DNA of 64,000 nucleotides, from NCBI RefSeq assembly GCF_016907955.1, contig NZ_JAFBCX010000004.1:661914-725913 (forward strand), in the 5' to 3' direction. This document shows, piece after piece, positions 46,339 through 55,840 of the stretch (position 1 is the stretch's first letter; each line of letters begins with the position of its first letter). The translations under genes were made by a program, and so were the position numbers. This DNA is from Lentzea nigeriaca (lineage in GTDB: Bacteria; Actinomycetota; Actinomycetes; Mycobacteriales; Pseudonocardiaceae). Under the pieces are notes generated by a model, which did no database searches, was not told the origin of the DNA, and worked only from the letters and a program-made list of their open reading frames with translations.

Positions 46339-46987
46339 CGTCGGAAACCTTCTTGCGCGGCCAATCGACGGCCTTGGCGTCTTCCTTTTCGACCTGGCGC
46401 ATTTTGCGGATCAGATCGTCCGGCCCGTTCGCGGCCATCAGTTCGAGCGCCTTGGGCCAATCGAAGAGATTGAACAGGTCCACCGCACGAGCGGCGCCGT
46501 CGGAGAGGATCGCGACCCGCCGAACGTCCTGCAGCGGGATTTCCCCGATGAGAGCGTGCTCGACGTCAGCAGGGTCCGCACCGGCCGTGCGCTTGGTCGT
46601 CGTGTCGCTCACGACGTGCAGCTCGCGCTTGGTGTCGACCACGACCGTGGCGTCACCCAGCACCAGATACCGCAGCACGTCGTCCTTGATCTGAACGAGC
46701 CCCACGGCCGCGCTGGGGCTGTCTGGATGATCGAGATCGCAGCTGTCCGAGTGCAGCTCCCGCGTCTGCCTGATGGCCTCTGCCAGCGCCGCAGCCGGTC
46801 CGAGCTGCGCGAACCGCAGCAGTTCCGCGGCCAGCTGGTCGGCGAACCAGCCGACGCTGTGGACGCAGCCGGTCTCCGGCTTGGCCGTGACGCCGTCGAG
46901 CACGGCGAGCAAGTTCGGCCCCACCAGCGCCCGGTCCTCGCTCGGCGCCGTAGATCTTCCCGCCTCGGTAGCCATCTGCGTGCGCAC
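46310..46987 (-). CDS. PP2C-like phosphatase domain protein
   Basis: A 225-residue protein with a shortened PP2C (PPM) pattern: NLLAVLDGVTAKPETGCVH where the metal-binding aspartate and glycine lie, VLGDATVVVDTKRELHVVSD, VAILSDGAARAVD and the final SDDATVVYLDR. The usual N-terminal metal-site residues are partly absent, so activity is uncertain. GTG at 46987 has GAGGGGA upstream; the longer frame would read through tRNA-Tyr. Confidence 0.75.
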   Translation of the reverse strand: MRTQMATEAGRSTAPSEDRALVGPNLLAVLDGVTAKPETGCVHSVGWFADQLAAELLRFAQLGPAAALAEAIRQTRELHSDSCDLDHPDSPSAAVGLVQIKDDVLRYLVLGDATVVVDTKRELHVVSDTTTKRTAGADPADVEHALIGEIPLQDVRRVAILSDGAARAVDLFNLFDWPKALELMAANGPDDLIRKMRQVEKEDAKAVDWPRKKVSDDATVVYLDR

Positions 46988-47020
46988 AGCGTTCCCCTCG
47001 CGTCCGACCTGCGGTACGAC

Positions 47021-47055
47021 GATGGGCCCCTGACCAGCTCGGTCAGAGGCCCATC
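47021..47055 (-). terminator. Terminator after tRNA-Tyr
   Basis: GATGGGCC/GGCCCATC and CTGACC/GGTCAG form a 14-bp stem with a single bulge pair and a 5-nt loop, 8 nt past the tRNA 3' end and upstream of the PP2C-like gene. Confidence 0.75.
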
Positions 47056-47062
47056 GGTGCTG

Positions 47063-47143
47063 TGGCGGGTAGAGGATTCGAACCTCTGTAGCTTTCGCGA
47101 CGGATTTACAGTCCGCTCCCATTGGCCGCTCGGGCAACCCGCC
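47063..47143 (-). tRNA. tRNA-Tyr (anticodon GTA)
   Basis: An 81-nt class II tRNA: acceptor GGCGGGT/ACCCGCC, anticodon loop CTGTAAA, a long variable arm, T-arm AGAGG TTCGAAT CCTCT, no encoded CCA. Confidence 0.96.
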
Positions 47144-47262
47144 CCACACCGCCGTAACGGTGCGGGCAGAACAATACATAACCCCTTCGGGAGCCCCCAA
47201 ATCGGGGTACCCCAGTAGCATCGACGCAGGCTGTGACCCCGAGATCGTTGAGGAGTGAAGTC

Positions 47263-47754
47263 GTGGCGGACCCGTCGTTCGACGTGGTGAGCAAGGTGGA
47301 CCGGCAGGAGGTCGACAACGCGCTCAACCAGGCGGCCAAGGAGCTGAGCACGCGCTTCGACTTCCGCGGGACCAACACCACTGTGGCCTGGGCCGGCGAG
47401 GAGGCGATCACCTTCACCTCCGAGACCGAGGAGCGTTGCAAGGCGGCGATCGACGTCTTCCAGGAGAAGCTGGTCAAGCGCAACATCTCGATGAAGGCGT
47501 TCGAGATCGGTGAGCCCGCGGCGTCCGGAAAGGTGTTCAAGGTCACGGGAAATCTCGTGCAGGGCATCTCGTCGGAGAAGGCCAAGGAGATCGCCAAGAA
47601 GATCCGCGACGAGGGCCCCAAGGGCGTTCAGGCGCAGATCCAGGGCGACCAGCTGCGGGTGTCCGGCAAGAAGAAGGACCACCTGCAGGACGTCATCGCC
47701 CTGCTCAAGGGCAACGACTTCGGCATCGCCCTCCAGTTCACCAACTACCGGTGA
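47263..47754 (+). CDS. YajQ family nucleotide-binding protein
   Basis: A 163-residue protein with two ferredoxin-like halves: [23 protein letters not shown] and the C-terminal [21 protein letters not shown]. YajQ proteins bind nucleotides and, in some bacteria, cyclic di-GMP. GTG at 47263 follows GGAGTGAAG. Its stop overlaps the start of rmlA as GTGA. Confidence 0.93.
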   Translation: MADPSFDVVSKVDRQEVDNALNQAAKELSTRFDFRGTNTTVAWAGEEAITFTSETEERCKAAIDVFQEKLVKRNISMKAFEIGEPAASGKVFKVTGNLVQGISSEKAKEIAKKIRDEGPKGVQAQIQGDQLRVSGKKKDHLQDVIALLKGNDFGIALQFTNYR

Positions 47755-48623
47755 AGGGCATCGTCCTCGCCGGTGGCAGTGGGACCCGCCTGCACCCGAT
47801 CACGCAGGCGGTCTCCAAGCAGCTGCTGCCGGTGTACGACAAGCCGATGATCTACTACCCGCTGTCGGTGCTCATGCTGGCCGGCATCCGGGAAGTGCTG
47901 ATCATCTCCACGCCGACCGACTTACCGCTGTTCCGGCGGCTGCTGGGCGACGGGTCCCAGTGGGGCATGAGCTTCGCCTACGCCGAGCAGGCCGCGCCCA
48001 ACGGGCTCGCCGAGGCGTTCATCATCGGCGCGGACTTCGTCGGGGACGACGACGTGGCGCTCGTGCTGGGCGACAACATCTTCTACGGCCGCGGTTTCTC
48101 CAGCACGCTGCAGCACCACGCGTCCACTGTGGACGGGTGTGTGCTGTTCGGGTACCAGGTCAAGGATCCCGAGCGGTACGGCGTGGGCGAGGTCGACGCG
48201 ACGGGCAAGCTGCTGTCGATCGAGGAGAAGCCGCAGCAGCCGAAGTCGAACCGGGCGATCACCGGGCTCTACTTCTACGACAACGGTGTGGTGGACATCG
48301 CCCGCAACCTCAAGCCGTCGCCGCGCGGCGAGCTGGAGATCACCGACGTCAACCTCACGTACCTGCGCGAGGGGCGGGCGCAGCTCGTGGACCTGAGCCG
48401 CGGGTTCGCGTGGCTCGACACCGGCACGCACGACTCGCTGCTCGAAGCCGGGCAGTTCGTGCAGGTGCTGGAGCACCGGACCGGCGTGCGCATCGCGTGT
48501 CCTGAGGAGATCGCGCTGCGCATGGGCTTCATCTCGGCGCAGGAGTGCTACGCGCTCGGCGAGAAGCTCGGCAAGTCCGGGTACGGCGAGTACCTCATGG
48601 CTGTGGCGAAGGTAGGGCGCTGA
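47751..48623 (+). CDS. rmlA: Glucose-1-phosphate thymidylyltransferase
   Basis: First enzyme of dTDP-rhamnose synthesis, 290 residues. [30 protein letters not shown] is the nucleotide-binding signature; [10 protein letters not shown] carries the metal-binding aspartate; EEKP and TGLYFYDN are conserved. Full family length. Starts with GTG overlapping yajQ; the other rml genes are not in the window. Confidence 0.95.
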   Translation: MKGIVLAGGSGTRLHPITQAVSKQLLPVYDKPMIYYPLSVLMLAGIREVLIISTPTDLPLFRRLLGDGSQWGMSFAYAEQAAPNGLAEAFIIGADFVGDDDVALVLGDNIFYGRGFSSTLQHHASTVDGCVLFGYQVKDPERYGVGEVDATGKLLSIEEKPQQPKSNRAITGLYFYDNGVVDIARNLKPSPRGELEITDVNLTYLREGRAQLVDLSRGFAWLDTGTHDSLLEAGQFVQVLEHRTGVRIACPEEIALRMGFISAQECYALGEKLGKSGYGEYLMAVAKVGR

Positions 48624-49484
48624 CTAACGGCGCGCCATTTCCTCGAGCCTGCGGATGCGGTCGGCGATCGGCGGGTGGGTCGAGAACCACCTCGCGAACT
48701 GCTCCCCCGAGCGGAACGGGTTCGCGATCATCAGGTGGCTCTGCGACACCACCTCCGGCTCCGGTGCGAGCGGCGCCGCCCGCGTCCCCAGCTCGATCTT
48801 GCGCAACGCGCTCGCCAGCGCCAGCGGGTCGCCGGTGAGCTCCGCGCCGGACTGGTCGGCCTGGAACTCGCGCGAGCGGCTCACGGCCAGGCGCACGACG
48901 GTGGCCGCGACCGGACCGAGCAGGGCGATCAGCAGCAGGCCCAGCGGTCCTGGGCCGTCGTCGTCTTCGCCCGCGCCGAAGATGCCGGCGATCAGCGCGA
49001 GGTTCGCGAGCATCGTGATCACGCCGGCGAGCGCGCCGGCGACGCAGCTGATCAGGATGTCGCGGTTGTAGACGTGGGCCAGTTCGTGGCCGAGCACGGC
49101 GCGCAGCTCGCGTTCGTCGAGCAGCTCCAGGATGCCCGTCGTGCAGCACACGGCCGCGTTGCGCGGGTTTCGGCCGGTCGCGAACGCGTTCGGCGCGATG
49201 GTCGGGCTCAGATACAACCTCGGCATGGGCTGGCGCGCCTTCTGCGACAGCTCACGCACGATCGCGAAGAGCACGGGCTGCTCGACCTGCGACACGGGAA
49301 TCGCCCGCATCGCGCGCAGCGCGAGCTTGTCGGAGTTGAAGTACGCGTAGGCGTTCACGCCCAAGGCCAACAGCAGGCCGATGACCAGTGCCGTCCGGCC
49401 GAACAGGCCGCTGATCACGATGATCAGCGCGCTCATCCCGCCGAGCAGCGCGGCCGTCTTCAACCCGTTGAAGTGCTTGTGCAC
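48624..49484 (-). CDS. htpX: Zinc metalloprotease HtpX
   Basis: A 286-residue membrane metalloprotease for quality control. Four membrane segments (about 8-27, 31-50, 145-165, 175-195) surround the M48 motif HELAHVYN at 133-140 (H133, E134, H137); the third zinc ligand lies in the later [11 protein letters not shown] region. It starts 18 bp after nuoI, so co-transcription with the nuo trio is likely. Confidence 0.95.
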   Translation of the reverse strand: MHKHFNGLKTAALLGGMSALIIVISGLFGRTALVIGLLLALGVNAYAYFNSDKLALRAMRAIPVSQVEQPVLFAIVRELSQKARQPMPRLYLSPTIAPNAFATGRNPRNAAVCCTTGILELLDERELRAVLGHELAHVYNRDILISCVAGALAGVITMLANLALIAGIFGAGEDDDGPGPLGLLLIALLGPVAATVVRLAVSRSREFQADQSGAELTGDPLALASALRKIELGTRAAPLAPEPEVVSQSHLMIANPFRSGEQFARWFSTHPPIADRIRRLEEMARR

Positions 49485-49502
49485 GGTTTCCGCCTCCGGG
49501 TT

Positions 49503-49955
49503 TTACGTCCTACCTCTCAACGAACCAGGCCTGCGTCCGGTTCCGGTCGCCGTCTCCGGCGCGGCCTCGGCGGCGGGGTCGAGCGGTGGAGGCGGCGGCA
49601 CTTTCTCGACCCACGTGGCGAGTACGTCCCGTTCGTGGACCAGCTCAGTGACGGCGCCGTCACCCTCGATCGAGCCCGTGCCCGGATAGCCGAACTCCGG
49701 CGCCCAGTGCAGGGCGTCGAACGGGCAGACCTCGACGCAGATGCCGCAGTAGAGACATTGGCCGTAGTCGATCGCGAACCGGTCGAGCACGTTGCGGCTG
49801 CGCGGCCTCGCCGATCCGGGCTGCTGCTCGACCTCGGTGTGCGAGGTGATGTGGATGCACCAGTCGGGGCACTCGCGCGCGCAGATCATGCAGACCGTGC
49901 AGTTGGCCTCCAACAGCGCGATGACGCCCCTGGTGCGTGGCGGAAGGCTGGTCAT
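49503..49955 (-). CDS. nuoI: Complex I-type ferredoxin subunit (NuoI-like)
   Basis: A 150-residue iron-sulfur protein with two [4Fe-4S] motifs: C19, C22, C25, C29 and C67, C70, C73, C77. The spacing is that of NuoI (TYKY), the electron wire of complex I. A proline-rich tail follows. Its ATG overlaps the nuoC stop. No other ferredoxin-type function is indicated by neighbours. Confidence 0.82.
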   Translation of the reverse strand: MTSLPPRTRGVIALLEANCTVCMICARECPDWCIHITSHTEVEQQPGSARPRSRNVLDRFAIDYGQCLYCGICVEVCPFDALHWAPEFGYPGTGSIEGDGAVTELVHERDVLATWVEKVPPPPPLDPAAEAAPETATGTGRRPGSLRGRT

Positions 49956-50482
49956 GACGTGCTCTCCTCTTCACGGCGCGGGCCCCACGACGGGTCGGGC
50001 ACGCCAGGCGGGGCGGTGCGGCGGCGGCTCGGGGCGCTCGTGTTGTCCTCGCCCGGTTCGAGGCGGCCCGGCCACGGGCGCACGACGCGGGAGGCCAGCA
50101 CGAAGTCCTTGCGCAGCGGGTGGCCCTCGAAGCTGTCGGGCAGCAGCAGGTGCTCGTGCTCGCCGTCGACGGTGATGCCGAACATTTCCGCGGCCTCGCG
50201 CTCGTGCCAGTGCGCACCCTTCCAGAGGTGGGCGACGCTCGGCAGCGCGTCGTCGGGGCCCACCTCGGTCCGCAGCATCACGCCTTCGCGCGTCCGCGGG
50301 TCGATGACGTGCAGGAACACCGCGTGACGTTGCCCGACGGCGCCGGGGCGACCCGCGTCCTCGACACCGAGCCAGTCGAACATCACGAAGCCCTCGTCGT
50401 GGTGCCGCGTGGCGGTCGCGAGCCAGTCGGCGAGCTCGACGTGGTGGACGGTCTGACCGAACGCGGTCTTCGGCGTGCTCAC
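49952..50482 (-). CDS. nuoC: Complex I 30-kDa subunit (NuoC-like)
   Basis: A 176-residue protein of the complex I 30-kDa family: [29 protein letters not shown] and [18 protein letters not shown] are the two family signatures. GTG start overlaps the nuoB stop. The C-terminal 35 residues are extra and charged. NuoD is not fused and not nearby. Confidence 0.85.
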   Translation of the reverse strand: MSTPKTAFGQTVHHVELADWLATATRHHDEGFVMFDWLGVEDAGRPGAVGQRHAVFLHVIDPRTREGVMLRTEVGPDDALPSVAHLWKGAHWHEREAAEMFGITVDGEHEHLLLPDSFEGHPLRKDFVLASRVVRPWPGRLEPGEDNTSAPSRRRTAPPGVPDPSWGPRREEESTS

Positions 50483-50904
50483 GCGTTCACCAGACCGTGC
50501 AGGGCCTTGAGGCCTTCGAGCAGCGCTTCCGGGCGCGGCGGGCAGCCGGGCACCGCGACGTGGACCGGCAGCGCCTGGTCGATGCCCTTGGTGACGCAGT
50601 AGGAGTCCCAGTACGGGCCCCCGGTGTTGCTGCAGGCGCCCACGGAGATCACGTAGCGGGGTTCGGGCATTGCCTCGAAACTGCGGATGACAGCGGGCAA
50701 CATGACGTCCGTGACAGTGCCGGAGACGACGAGAACGTGCGCCTCGCCCGCGCCGTCGACCGGCGTGACGCCGAGGTCGGGAAGGCGGTCGAGAGCTGCC
50801 ATCACTTCGACTCCGCAGCAGGCGAGCCCGAGTTCGAGGACGGTGACCCGGTAGGTGGTGCCCCAGTTCAAGACAACACTGTCCGGGCGAGCGGAAACGG
50901 TCAC
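50479..50904 (-). CDS. nuoB: Complex I 20-kDa subunit (NuoB-like)
   Basis: A 141-residue protein with all four ligands of the N2 cluster: C29-C30 (LGLACCGVEVMA), C91 (VGACSNTGGPYWDSY) and C121 (VPGCPPRPEALL). Start set at GTG 50904; the frame stays open upstream to 51021 without family similarity, and no strong ribosome-binding site is visible, so the start is uncertain. It heads a nuoB-nuoC-nuoI trio. Confidence 0.82.
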   Translation of the reverse strand: MTVSARPDSVVLNWGTTYRVTVLELGLACCGVEVMAALDRLPDLGVTPVDGAGEAHVLVVSGTVTDVMLPAVIRSFEAMPEPRYVISVGACSNTGGPYWDSYCVTKGIDQALPVHVAVPGCPPRPEALLEGLKALHGLVNA

Positions 50905-51053
50905 AACCAACGAGGGTAATACTTGGGGGCCCACCAGCTTGCGCCTGGCGGACCCCCACCCCCCAATGATTCCCCCCGGAATCGGCTCCCACGCGTGGTC
51001 GCCGCCGATAGCTTTGTACACCGCGCCATATGTGTCCAGAGATTTGCGAACAG

Positions 51054-51103
51054 GATCTGCAGATCATTTCCCTGCGAAATGCGGTCAAGTTCAGTTCAAC
51101 TGA
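51054..51103. promoter_or_regulatory. Palindromes in the nuoB / LysR divergent gap
   Basis: A perfect 12-bp palindrome GATCTGCAGATC (51054-51065) and the 13-bp TCAGTT-C-AACTGA (51091-51103) lie between the divergent genes. The second contains a T-N11-A core of the LysR type, so it is a candidate site for the adjacent regulator. Confidence 0.4.
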
Positions 51104-51128
51104 TCGGTAGAACATCAGAGAGGTTCCG

Positions 51129-52160
51129 ATGTCCGGCTCGTCCCAGTTGGTGCTCCCCACGAGCACCTCCCTGCATCGCCTGCTGAACATGCCCGGTGCT
51201 CTCCTGGATACCACGATGGACCAGCTCAGGACCCTGTTGACCGTTCACGAGACACGATCGGCGCTGCGGGCGGCACGGGCGCTGGGACGCGAGCAGTCGA
51301 GCGTGCAGAAGCAGCTGGACACGTTGAACAGGAACTTCCGGCAACTGTGCGGTGAACCGCTGGTGGTGAAGCAGGGGCGCGGAAAAGACGTGCTGTTCAC
51401 GCCCACTGGTGAGTCACTCGTCGAATTGGCGCGGGACACGCTCGCGGAGTGGCTCGACGGAATTCACGAGTGCCGCCGCAAGCTCGGCACGACCGTCACC
51501 GTCGGCACCACGCGATACATGCTCGACACGCTCGCGAAGGCGTGGCACCACGTCGCCGAGGAGTTCCGCGAGCGCGACGTGGACCTCAAGGTCGTGCACA
51601 TCCGCACCAAGGACATCTGGACGAAGCTCGAGACGCAGGAGGTCGACATCGTCTGCGGCAGCGTCGTGACGCGGGCGGGCGCAGGGTGGGAGCGCTCCGA
51701 GTTCGACGTGATCGAGTGGCGGCGCGGCGGCCTCGCGTTGCTCACGAACCTGCCGGAGACGGTCGTCGGCGACCGGGTGCGGGTACCTCACCTGAAGTCG
51801 GTGCCGCTGGTGGTGCCGGGAGCGGGTTTGATCGCGGAGTTCCTGCGGGGGTGGTTCGGGCCCGACTACCGCCAGGGCCTCGACATCGCGGCCGAGATCG
51901 ACGAGATCCAGTACGGCATCTCGCTGCTGCGCTCGAACCTCGTCCAGGGAGCCATGATCGTGACGTCTGGTTTGGGCGTGGTGGCGTCGAACAACGAGCT
52001 GAGGGAGGGCGGCGGCCTGCGCGTCGTCGAGCTCTCTGACGACTCGCTGGAGCGGCTTGTGGGCGTTTTCGCCCGAACGGACGAGCTGTCGAAGCATCCG
52101 GCCGATCATCCGCTCAACCTGCTGTGGGCGGCGTTCCGATCGGAGGCTCCGGCACAGTGA
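51129..52160 (+). CDS. LysR-like transcriptional regulator
   Basis: A 343-residue protein. An N-terminal helix-turn-helix (SALRAARALGREQSSVQKQLDTL, about 44-66) with wing, and a periplasmic-binding-like effector domain (TVTVGTTRYMLDTLAKAW ... DIVCGSVV ... GLALLTNLPETVV). The HTH is offset by a 28-residue N-terminal extension compared with normal LysR proteins. Divergent from nuoB; its stop overlaps the start of the GH2 gene, so it may control that gene or the nuo trio. Confidence 0.82.
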   Translation: MSGSSQLVLPTSTSLHRLLNMPGALLDTTMDQLRTLLTVHETRSALRAARALGREQSSVQKQLDTLNRNFRQLCGEPLVVKQGRGKDVLFTPTGESLVELARDTLAEWLDGIHECRRKLGTTVTVGTTRYMLDTLAKAWHHVAEEFRERDVDLKVVHIRTKDIWTKLETQEVDIVCGSVVTRAGAGWERSEFDVIEWRRGGLALLTNLPETVVGDRVRVPHLKSVPLVVPGAGLIAEFLRGWFGPDYRQGLDIAAEIDEIQYGISLLRSNLVQGAMIVTSGLGVVASNNELREGGGLRVVELSDDSLERLVGVFARTDELSKHPADHPLNLLWAAFRSEAPAQ

Positions 52161-54694
52161 GACGACTCGCGCTGGTCCTCCTGCTGATCGTGACGAGCTG
52201 CGTGCCCGCGACGGTGACGCGAGCACAGCCGAATTTCGCGGCACCGACCGGCGCGGGCGAGGTGACGACGTTCCCCGACTGGCGGCTGCGGTCGTCGTCG
52301 GACGTGCCGGTGGGCGGAGACGTCGTGTCGCGGCCGGAGTACGACGACCAGACCTGGACGACCGTGCCGCGCCGCTCCACGGTGCTCGGTGGTCTCGTGG
52401 CAGCCGGGCGCTACCCGGACATCCACTACTCGACCAACATGCGCGACAAGGTCAACGCCGGCCACTTCGTCGTGCCGTGGTGGTACCGCAAGACGTTCCT
52501 CTCGAACTCGCTCTCCGGCTCGCGCACGTTCCTGCGGCTACCGGGAGGCATCATCCCGAGCGCGGAGATCTGGCTCAACGGAGCCATGATCGCCGGCCCG
52601 GACGTCGTGGCGGGCGCCTACCCGGCCCACGACTTCGAGGTGCCGTTGCGGGCGGGGGTGAACGCGCTGGCCATCAAGGTCTTTCCCGCCGACAGCTACG
52701 AGCAGTTCACCCTCGACTTCCTCGACTGGAGCCAGCCGCCTCCGGACAACAGCATGGGCGTTTGGCGCGACGTGCGGCTCGTGCGCACCGGCCCGGTCTC
52801 CCTGCACAACGCGCGCGTGCTCACGTCGTTGGCCGTGCCGTCGCTGGAAACCGCCGAACTCACGATCAGGGCGGAACTCACCAACCACACCTCCGCGGAC
52901 GTCGAGGTGCTGGTCCGCGGATCGGCCGACGGGCCGTTCGAGGAAAAGGTGAAGGTTCCCGCGATGGGCACCGCGACCGTGGAAACCAAGCAGTACATGG
53001 AACGCCCGCGCGTGTGGTGGCCGTACGCGATGGGCGACCAGCCGCTGTACCGGTTGGAGCTCGACGCCTCCGTCGACGGCCGCACGTCCGACCGGACCGC
53101 CAAGGACTTCGGCATCAGGCACGTGCGTTCGTTCCTGAACGCGGACGGCGCGCAGGCGTTCGAGATCAACGGCAGGCCGTTCCAGGTGCGCGGCGCCGGC
53201 TGGGTGCCGGACCTGTTCCTGCGCGACGACCGGCAACGCGTGCGCGACGAGCTTTCCTACGTCCGCGACCTCGGCCTGAACACGCTGCGGCTCGAGGGCA
53301 AGGAGGAGCAGGACGAGTTCTACGAGCTCGCCGACCGGATGGGCATCGTGCTGATGCCGGGCTGGGAGTGCTGCTCGAAGTGGCAGCACTACGAGAAGTG
53401 GAGCCAGGCGGACTACGCGGTGGCCCGTGCGTCCGCGGTGACGGAGGGCTTCCGGCTGCAGAACCACCCGTCGGTGCTGAGCTTCTACCTCGGCAGCGAC
53501 ACCGCGCCGCCGCCGGAGGTCGAGAAGACGTACCTGGACGCGTTCGCGTCGACGGACTGGTCGCTGCCGCTGCTCCCGTCGATCGGGCCGTGGGCGAGCG
53601 AGACGCTCGGCCCGTCGGGACACAAGGGAGCGGGCCCGTACTGGTGGGTGCCGCCGAACTTCTTCTACGGCGAGGTGGCGGGTGGCGCGTTCGGATTCGA
53701 GGGTGAGAACGGCCCCGGTGCGGCGATTCCCGAGCTGGCGGCGCTGAAGTCGTTCATGACCGACGCCGAACTCGAGGCGCTGTGGCGTGATCCCGACTCG
53801 GTGCAGTACCACCTGTCGTGGTCGACCTGGTTCAACCACCTCGGCGACTTCTGGCACTCGCTGGCGACGCGTTACGGCGCGCCTTCGTCGTTGGAAGACT
53901 TCGTGCGCAAGGCACAGCTGATGAACTACGAGGTCAACCGCGCACAGTTCGAAGCGCACGGCCGCAACGGACTGCGGCCCGCGAACCCCTCGACCGGCGA
54001 CATCTACTGGCTGCTGAACAACGCCCAGCCGGAGCTCTACTGGCACCTGTTCGACTACTCGATGACCCCCAGCGGCGGCTACTTCGGCGCACGCAAGGGT
54101 CTGCGGCCCACGCATGTGCAGTACTCCTACGACGACAACACGGTGTGGGCGATCGGTGCGGTCAACGGCATGACCGTGCAGACGACCGTGTTCGAGCTCG
54201 ACGGCACCGTGCGTTCGGACTCGACCGTGCCCGTGTCGGGGCCCGGTGCCGTCGATCGCGTGACGTTGGGTTCGTCGCGCACCTATCTGGTGCGACTGCT
54301 GCTGCGCGACGCGTCGGGGAACGTCGTCGACCGCAACGTCTACTGGCTCTCCAGCTCGCCGGACACGACGGACCTCGGCACCTCCACCTGGTACCACCTG
54401 CCGCAGACGTCGTATGCGGACTTCACCGGTCTGGCGTCGCTGCCGCGCGAGAAGGTGTCCGTGTCGTCGACCGTCACGGGCACGCGCGCGGACGTCACCC
54501 TCACGAACAACGGCAACTCGGTGGCGTTCTTCACGAGGGTGAGCATCCGCAAGGGGGCAGGAGGGCCGGAGATCGCCCCAGCACTGTGGACTGACAACTA
54601 CGTGACGCTCTGGCCAGGGGAAACGGTGACGGTCTCCGCGTCGTACCGGGAAGAACTGCTGGGCGGAGCCACTCCGGCCGTCGAGGTCGGCTGA
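52157..54694 (+). CDS. Exported glycoside hydrolase family 2 enzyme, exo-beta-glucosaminidase/mannosidase type
   Basis: An 845-residue GH2 protein. The GTG at 52157 overlaps the LysR stop (GTGA) and begins MRRLALVLLLIVTSCVPA, a signal with lipobox VTSC. Domains in order: jelly-roll at about 40-220, immunoglobulin-like at 220-330, TIM barrel at 335-640, two further beta-domains. NHPSVLSFYLGSD (D near 446) and GFEGENG (E near 515) match the acid/base and nucleophile positions of CsxA-type exo-beta-D-glucosaminidases. Chitosan or N-glycan fragments are likely substrates. Confidence 0.87.
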   Translation: MRRLALVLLLIVTSCVPATVTRAQPNFAAPTGAGEVTTFPDWRLRSSSDVPVGGDVVSRPEYDDQTWTTVPRRSTVLGGLVAAGRYPDIHYSTNMRDKVNAGHFVVPWWYRKTFLSNSLSGSRTFLRLPGGIIPSAEIWLNGAMIAGPDVVAGAYPAHDFEVPLRAGVNALAIKVFPADSYEQFTLDFLDWSQPPPDNSMGVWRDVRLVRTGPVSLHNARVLTSLAVPSLETAELTIRAELTNHTSADVEVLVRGSADGPFEEKVKVPAMGTATVETKQYMERPRVWWPYAMGDQPLYRLELDASVDGRTSDRTAKDFGIRHVRSFLNADGAQAFEINGRPFQVRGAGWVPDLFLRDDRQRVRDELSYVRDLGLNTLRLEGKEEQDEFYELADRMGIVLMPGWECCSKWQHYEKWSQADYAVARASAVTEGFRLQNHPSVLSFYLGSDTAPPPEVEKTYLDAFASTDWSLPLLPSIGPWASETLGPSGHKGAGPYWWVPPNFFYGEVAGGAFGFEGENGPGAAIPELAALKSFMTDAELEALWRDPDSVQYHLSWSTWFNHLGDFWHSLATRYGAPSSLEDFVRKAQLMNYEVNRAQFEAHGRNGLRPANPSTGDIYWLLNNAQPELYWHLFDYSMTPSGGYFGARKGLRPTHVQYSYDDNTVWAIGAVNGMTVQTTVFELDGTVRSDSTVPVSGPGAVDRVTLGSSRTYLVRLLLRDASGNVVDRNVYWLSSSPDTTDLGTSTWYHLPQTSYADFTGLASLPREKVSVSSTVTGTRADVTLTNNGNSVAFFTRVSIRKGAGGPEIAPALWTDNYVTLWPGETVTVSASYREELLGGATPAVEVG

Positions 54695-54715
54695 TTTCTT
54701 TTCCGCGCAAAACAG

Positions 54716-54743
54716 AAACGCCCCGGCCGGAGCCGGGGCGTTT
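54716..54743. terminator. Bidirectional terminator
   Basis: AAACGCCCCGGC, loop CGGA, GCCGGGGCGTTT: a perfect 12-bp stem flanked by A-rich and T-rich ends on both strands, between the convergent GH2 gene and the small gene at 54,751. Confidence 0.92.
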
Positions 54744-54750
54744 CCTGACC

Positions 54751-54900
54751 TTACTTCTTCGCGGGTGTCATGGCGTCGTGCTCAGGCCTCCGCTGCTCGA
54801 CCTTGGGACGTTGCTGGGCTTTGGCCATCTTGGCCAGCCAGCTCGTCGCCTCCGAGCGGATCTTCGCCAGCTCGTCGTCGCGTGCCTGTTGCTCGTTCAT
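54751..54900 (-). CDS. Small charged protein of unknown function
   Basis: A 49-residue product starting MNEQQARDDELAKIRSEATS with AGGGAG upstream. It is helical, basic at the C-terminus (KVEQRRPEHDAMTPAKK) and has no membrane segment. Not recognised. The terminator at 54,716 serves it as well. Confidence 0.6.
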   Translation of the reverse strand: MNEQQARDDELAKIRSEATSWLAKMAKAQQRPKVEQRRPEHDAMTPAKK

Positions 54901-55048
54901 CGGCCACTCCCTGCGTTCGGGAAATCGCTTCGATGGGAGCACTACCGGGCGTGTGCCCGCTAGGGCCGCCATGCTTGTGGGTGAACCTGTTTGACAGCAT
55001 CGCCCGTTGATGGGTTTCACGCACCCCGACACGGCGAAACTGGCGTCT

Positions 55049-55840
55049 TTAGTACCCCCGGTACCCGCCGCCCAGGTTGATGCTGACCAACCCGGGGTGG
55101 TTCTGGAAGCCGCCGTAGCGCGCGTAGGTGTAGCGCACGCCCGCGATGATGTTGTCGACGGGAGCCAGGATGTTGTCGTATCCGGGGAGCTTGTACGCGC
55201 GGAACGTCGGGTCGATGACCTGCATGAGGCCCTTGGACGGTGTGCCGCGCATCGCGTTGGAGTCCCAGTTGTTGACGGCGTTGGGGTTGCCGTTCGACTC
55301 CTTCATGATGATCGTGTAGATCTCGTCGACGCTGCCGTTGTCGATGTTGGTGCCGTTGGCCTGCAGGATCTTGATGGCGTCCTTGATCCAGCCCTCGACC
55401 TCGCGCTGCTTGGCGGGCTTGCGCATCTCCGCCTGACGCTCGGCCTCGGCCTTGGCAGCGGCCTCGCGCTGGGCGTGCGCGTCCGCGGCGGCCTTGCTGG
55501 CCTGCTCGAAGGCCTGCTGGGCGTACATCTGCTGGAACTGCAGCAGACGACCGACCTCTCCACCGGGGTTCACGTCGTGGATGGTCTTGACCGTCTGCGC
55601 CTCGTGGTCCGGAATCGCTCCGAACTCGGCCCCGGCAGCGAGCTCGCTGGAGGAGCCGCTGGTGGCGGCGTTGGCGATGGCCGCGGTGCCGGCGGCGACA
55701 CCTGCTGCGACGACGATGGCGCTCACGCGGTGAGCGAGCGGGACCTTGTCGTCCTCGGCGCGATGCGCGCCGACCTTCACTTCTGCTCTGGGCACGACCG
55801 TGTACACGGTTCGGCCGGCAGCCTTGCTGTGCCGGGCCAA
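55049..55840 (-). CDS. Lytic transglycosylase (SLT domain)
   Basis: A 263-residue cell-wall hydrolase. A single hydrophobic segment (about residues 37-57, VSAIVVAAGVAAGTAAIANA) serves as signal/anchor; residues 100-150 are a coiled coil (FEQASKAAADAHAQREAAAKA); the SLT domain at 160-263 has the catalytic E in IIMKESNGNPNAVNNWD and the GLMQVIDPTF motif. TTG at 55840 was chosen because AGGAGG precedes it by 8 nt; a GTG-type start 60 bp upstream is possible. Confidence 0.87.
   Translation of the reverse strand: MARHSKAAGRTVYTVVPRAEVKVGAHRAEDDKVPLAHRVSAIVVAAGVAAGTAAIANAATSGSSSELAAGAEFGAIPDHEAQTVKTIHDVNPGGEVGRLLQFQQMYAQQAFEQASKAAADAHAQREAAAKAEAERQAEMRKPAKQREVEGWIKDAIKILQANGTNIDNGSVDEIYTIIMKESNGNPNAVNNWDSNAMRGTPSKGLMQVIDPTFRAYKLPGYDNILAPVDNIIAGVRYTYARYGGFQNHPGLVSINLGGGYRGY

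Noticed and set aside
46988..47221. An N-terminal extension of the PP2C-like protein
   Set aside because: It reads through tRNA-Tyr and its terminator; a GTG with a ribosome-binding site lies at 46,987.
49503..50904. A [NiFe]-hydrogenase or formate hydrogenlyase cluster
   Set aside because: The subunits match complex I types, and no large hydrogenase subunit or maturation gene is present.
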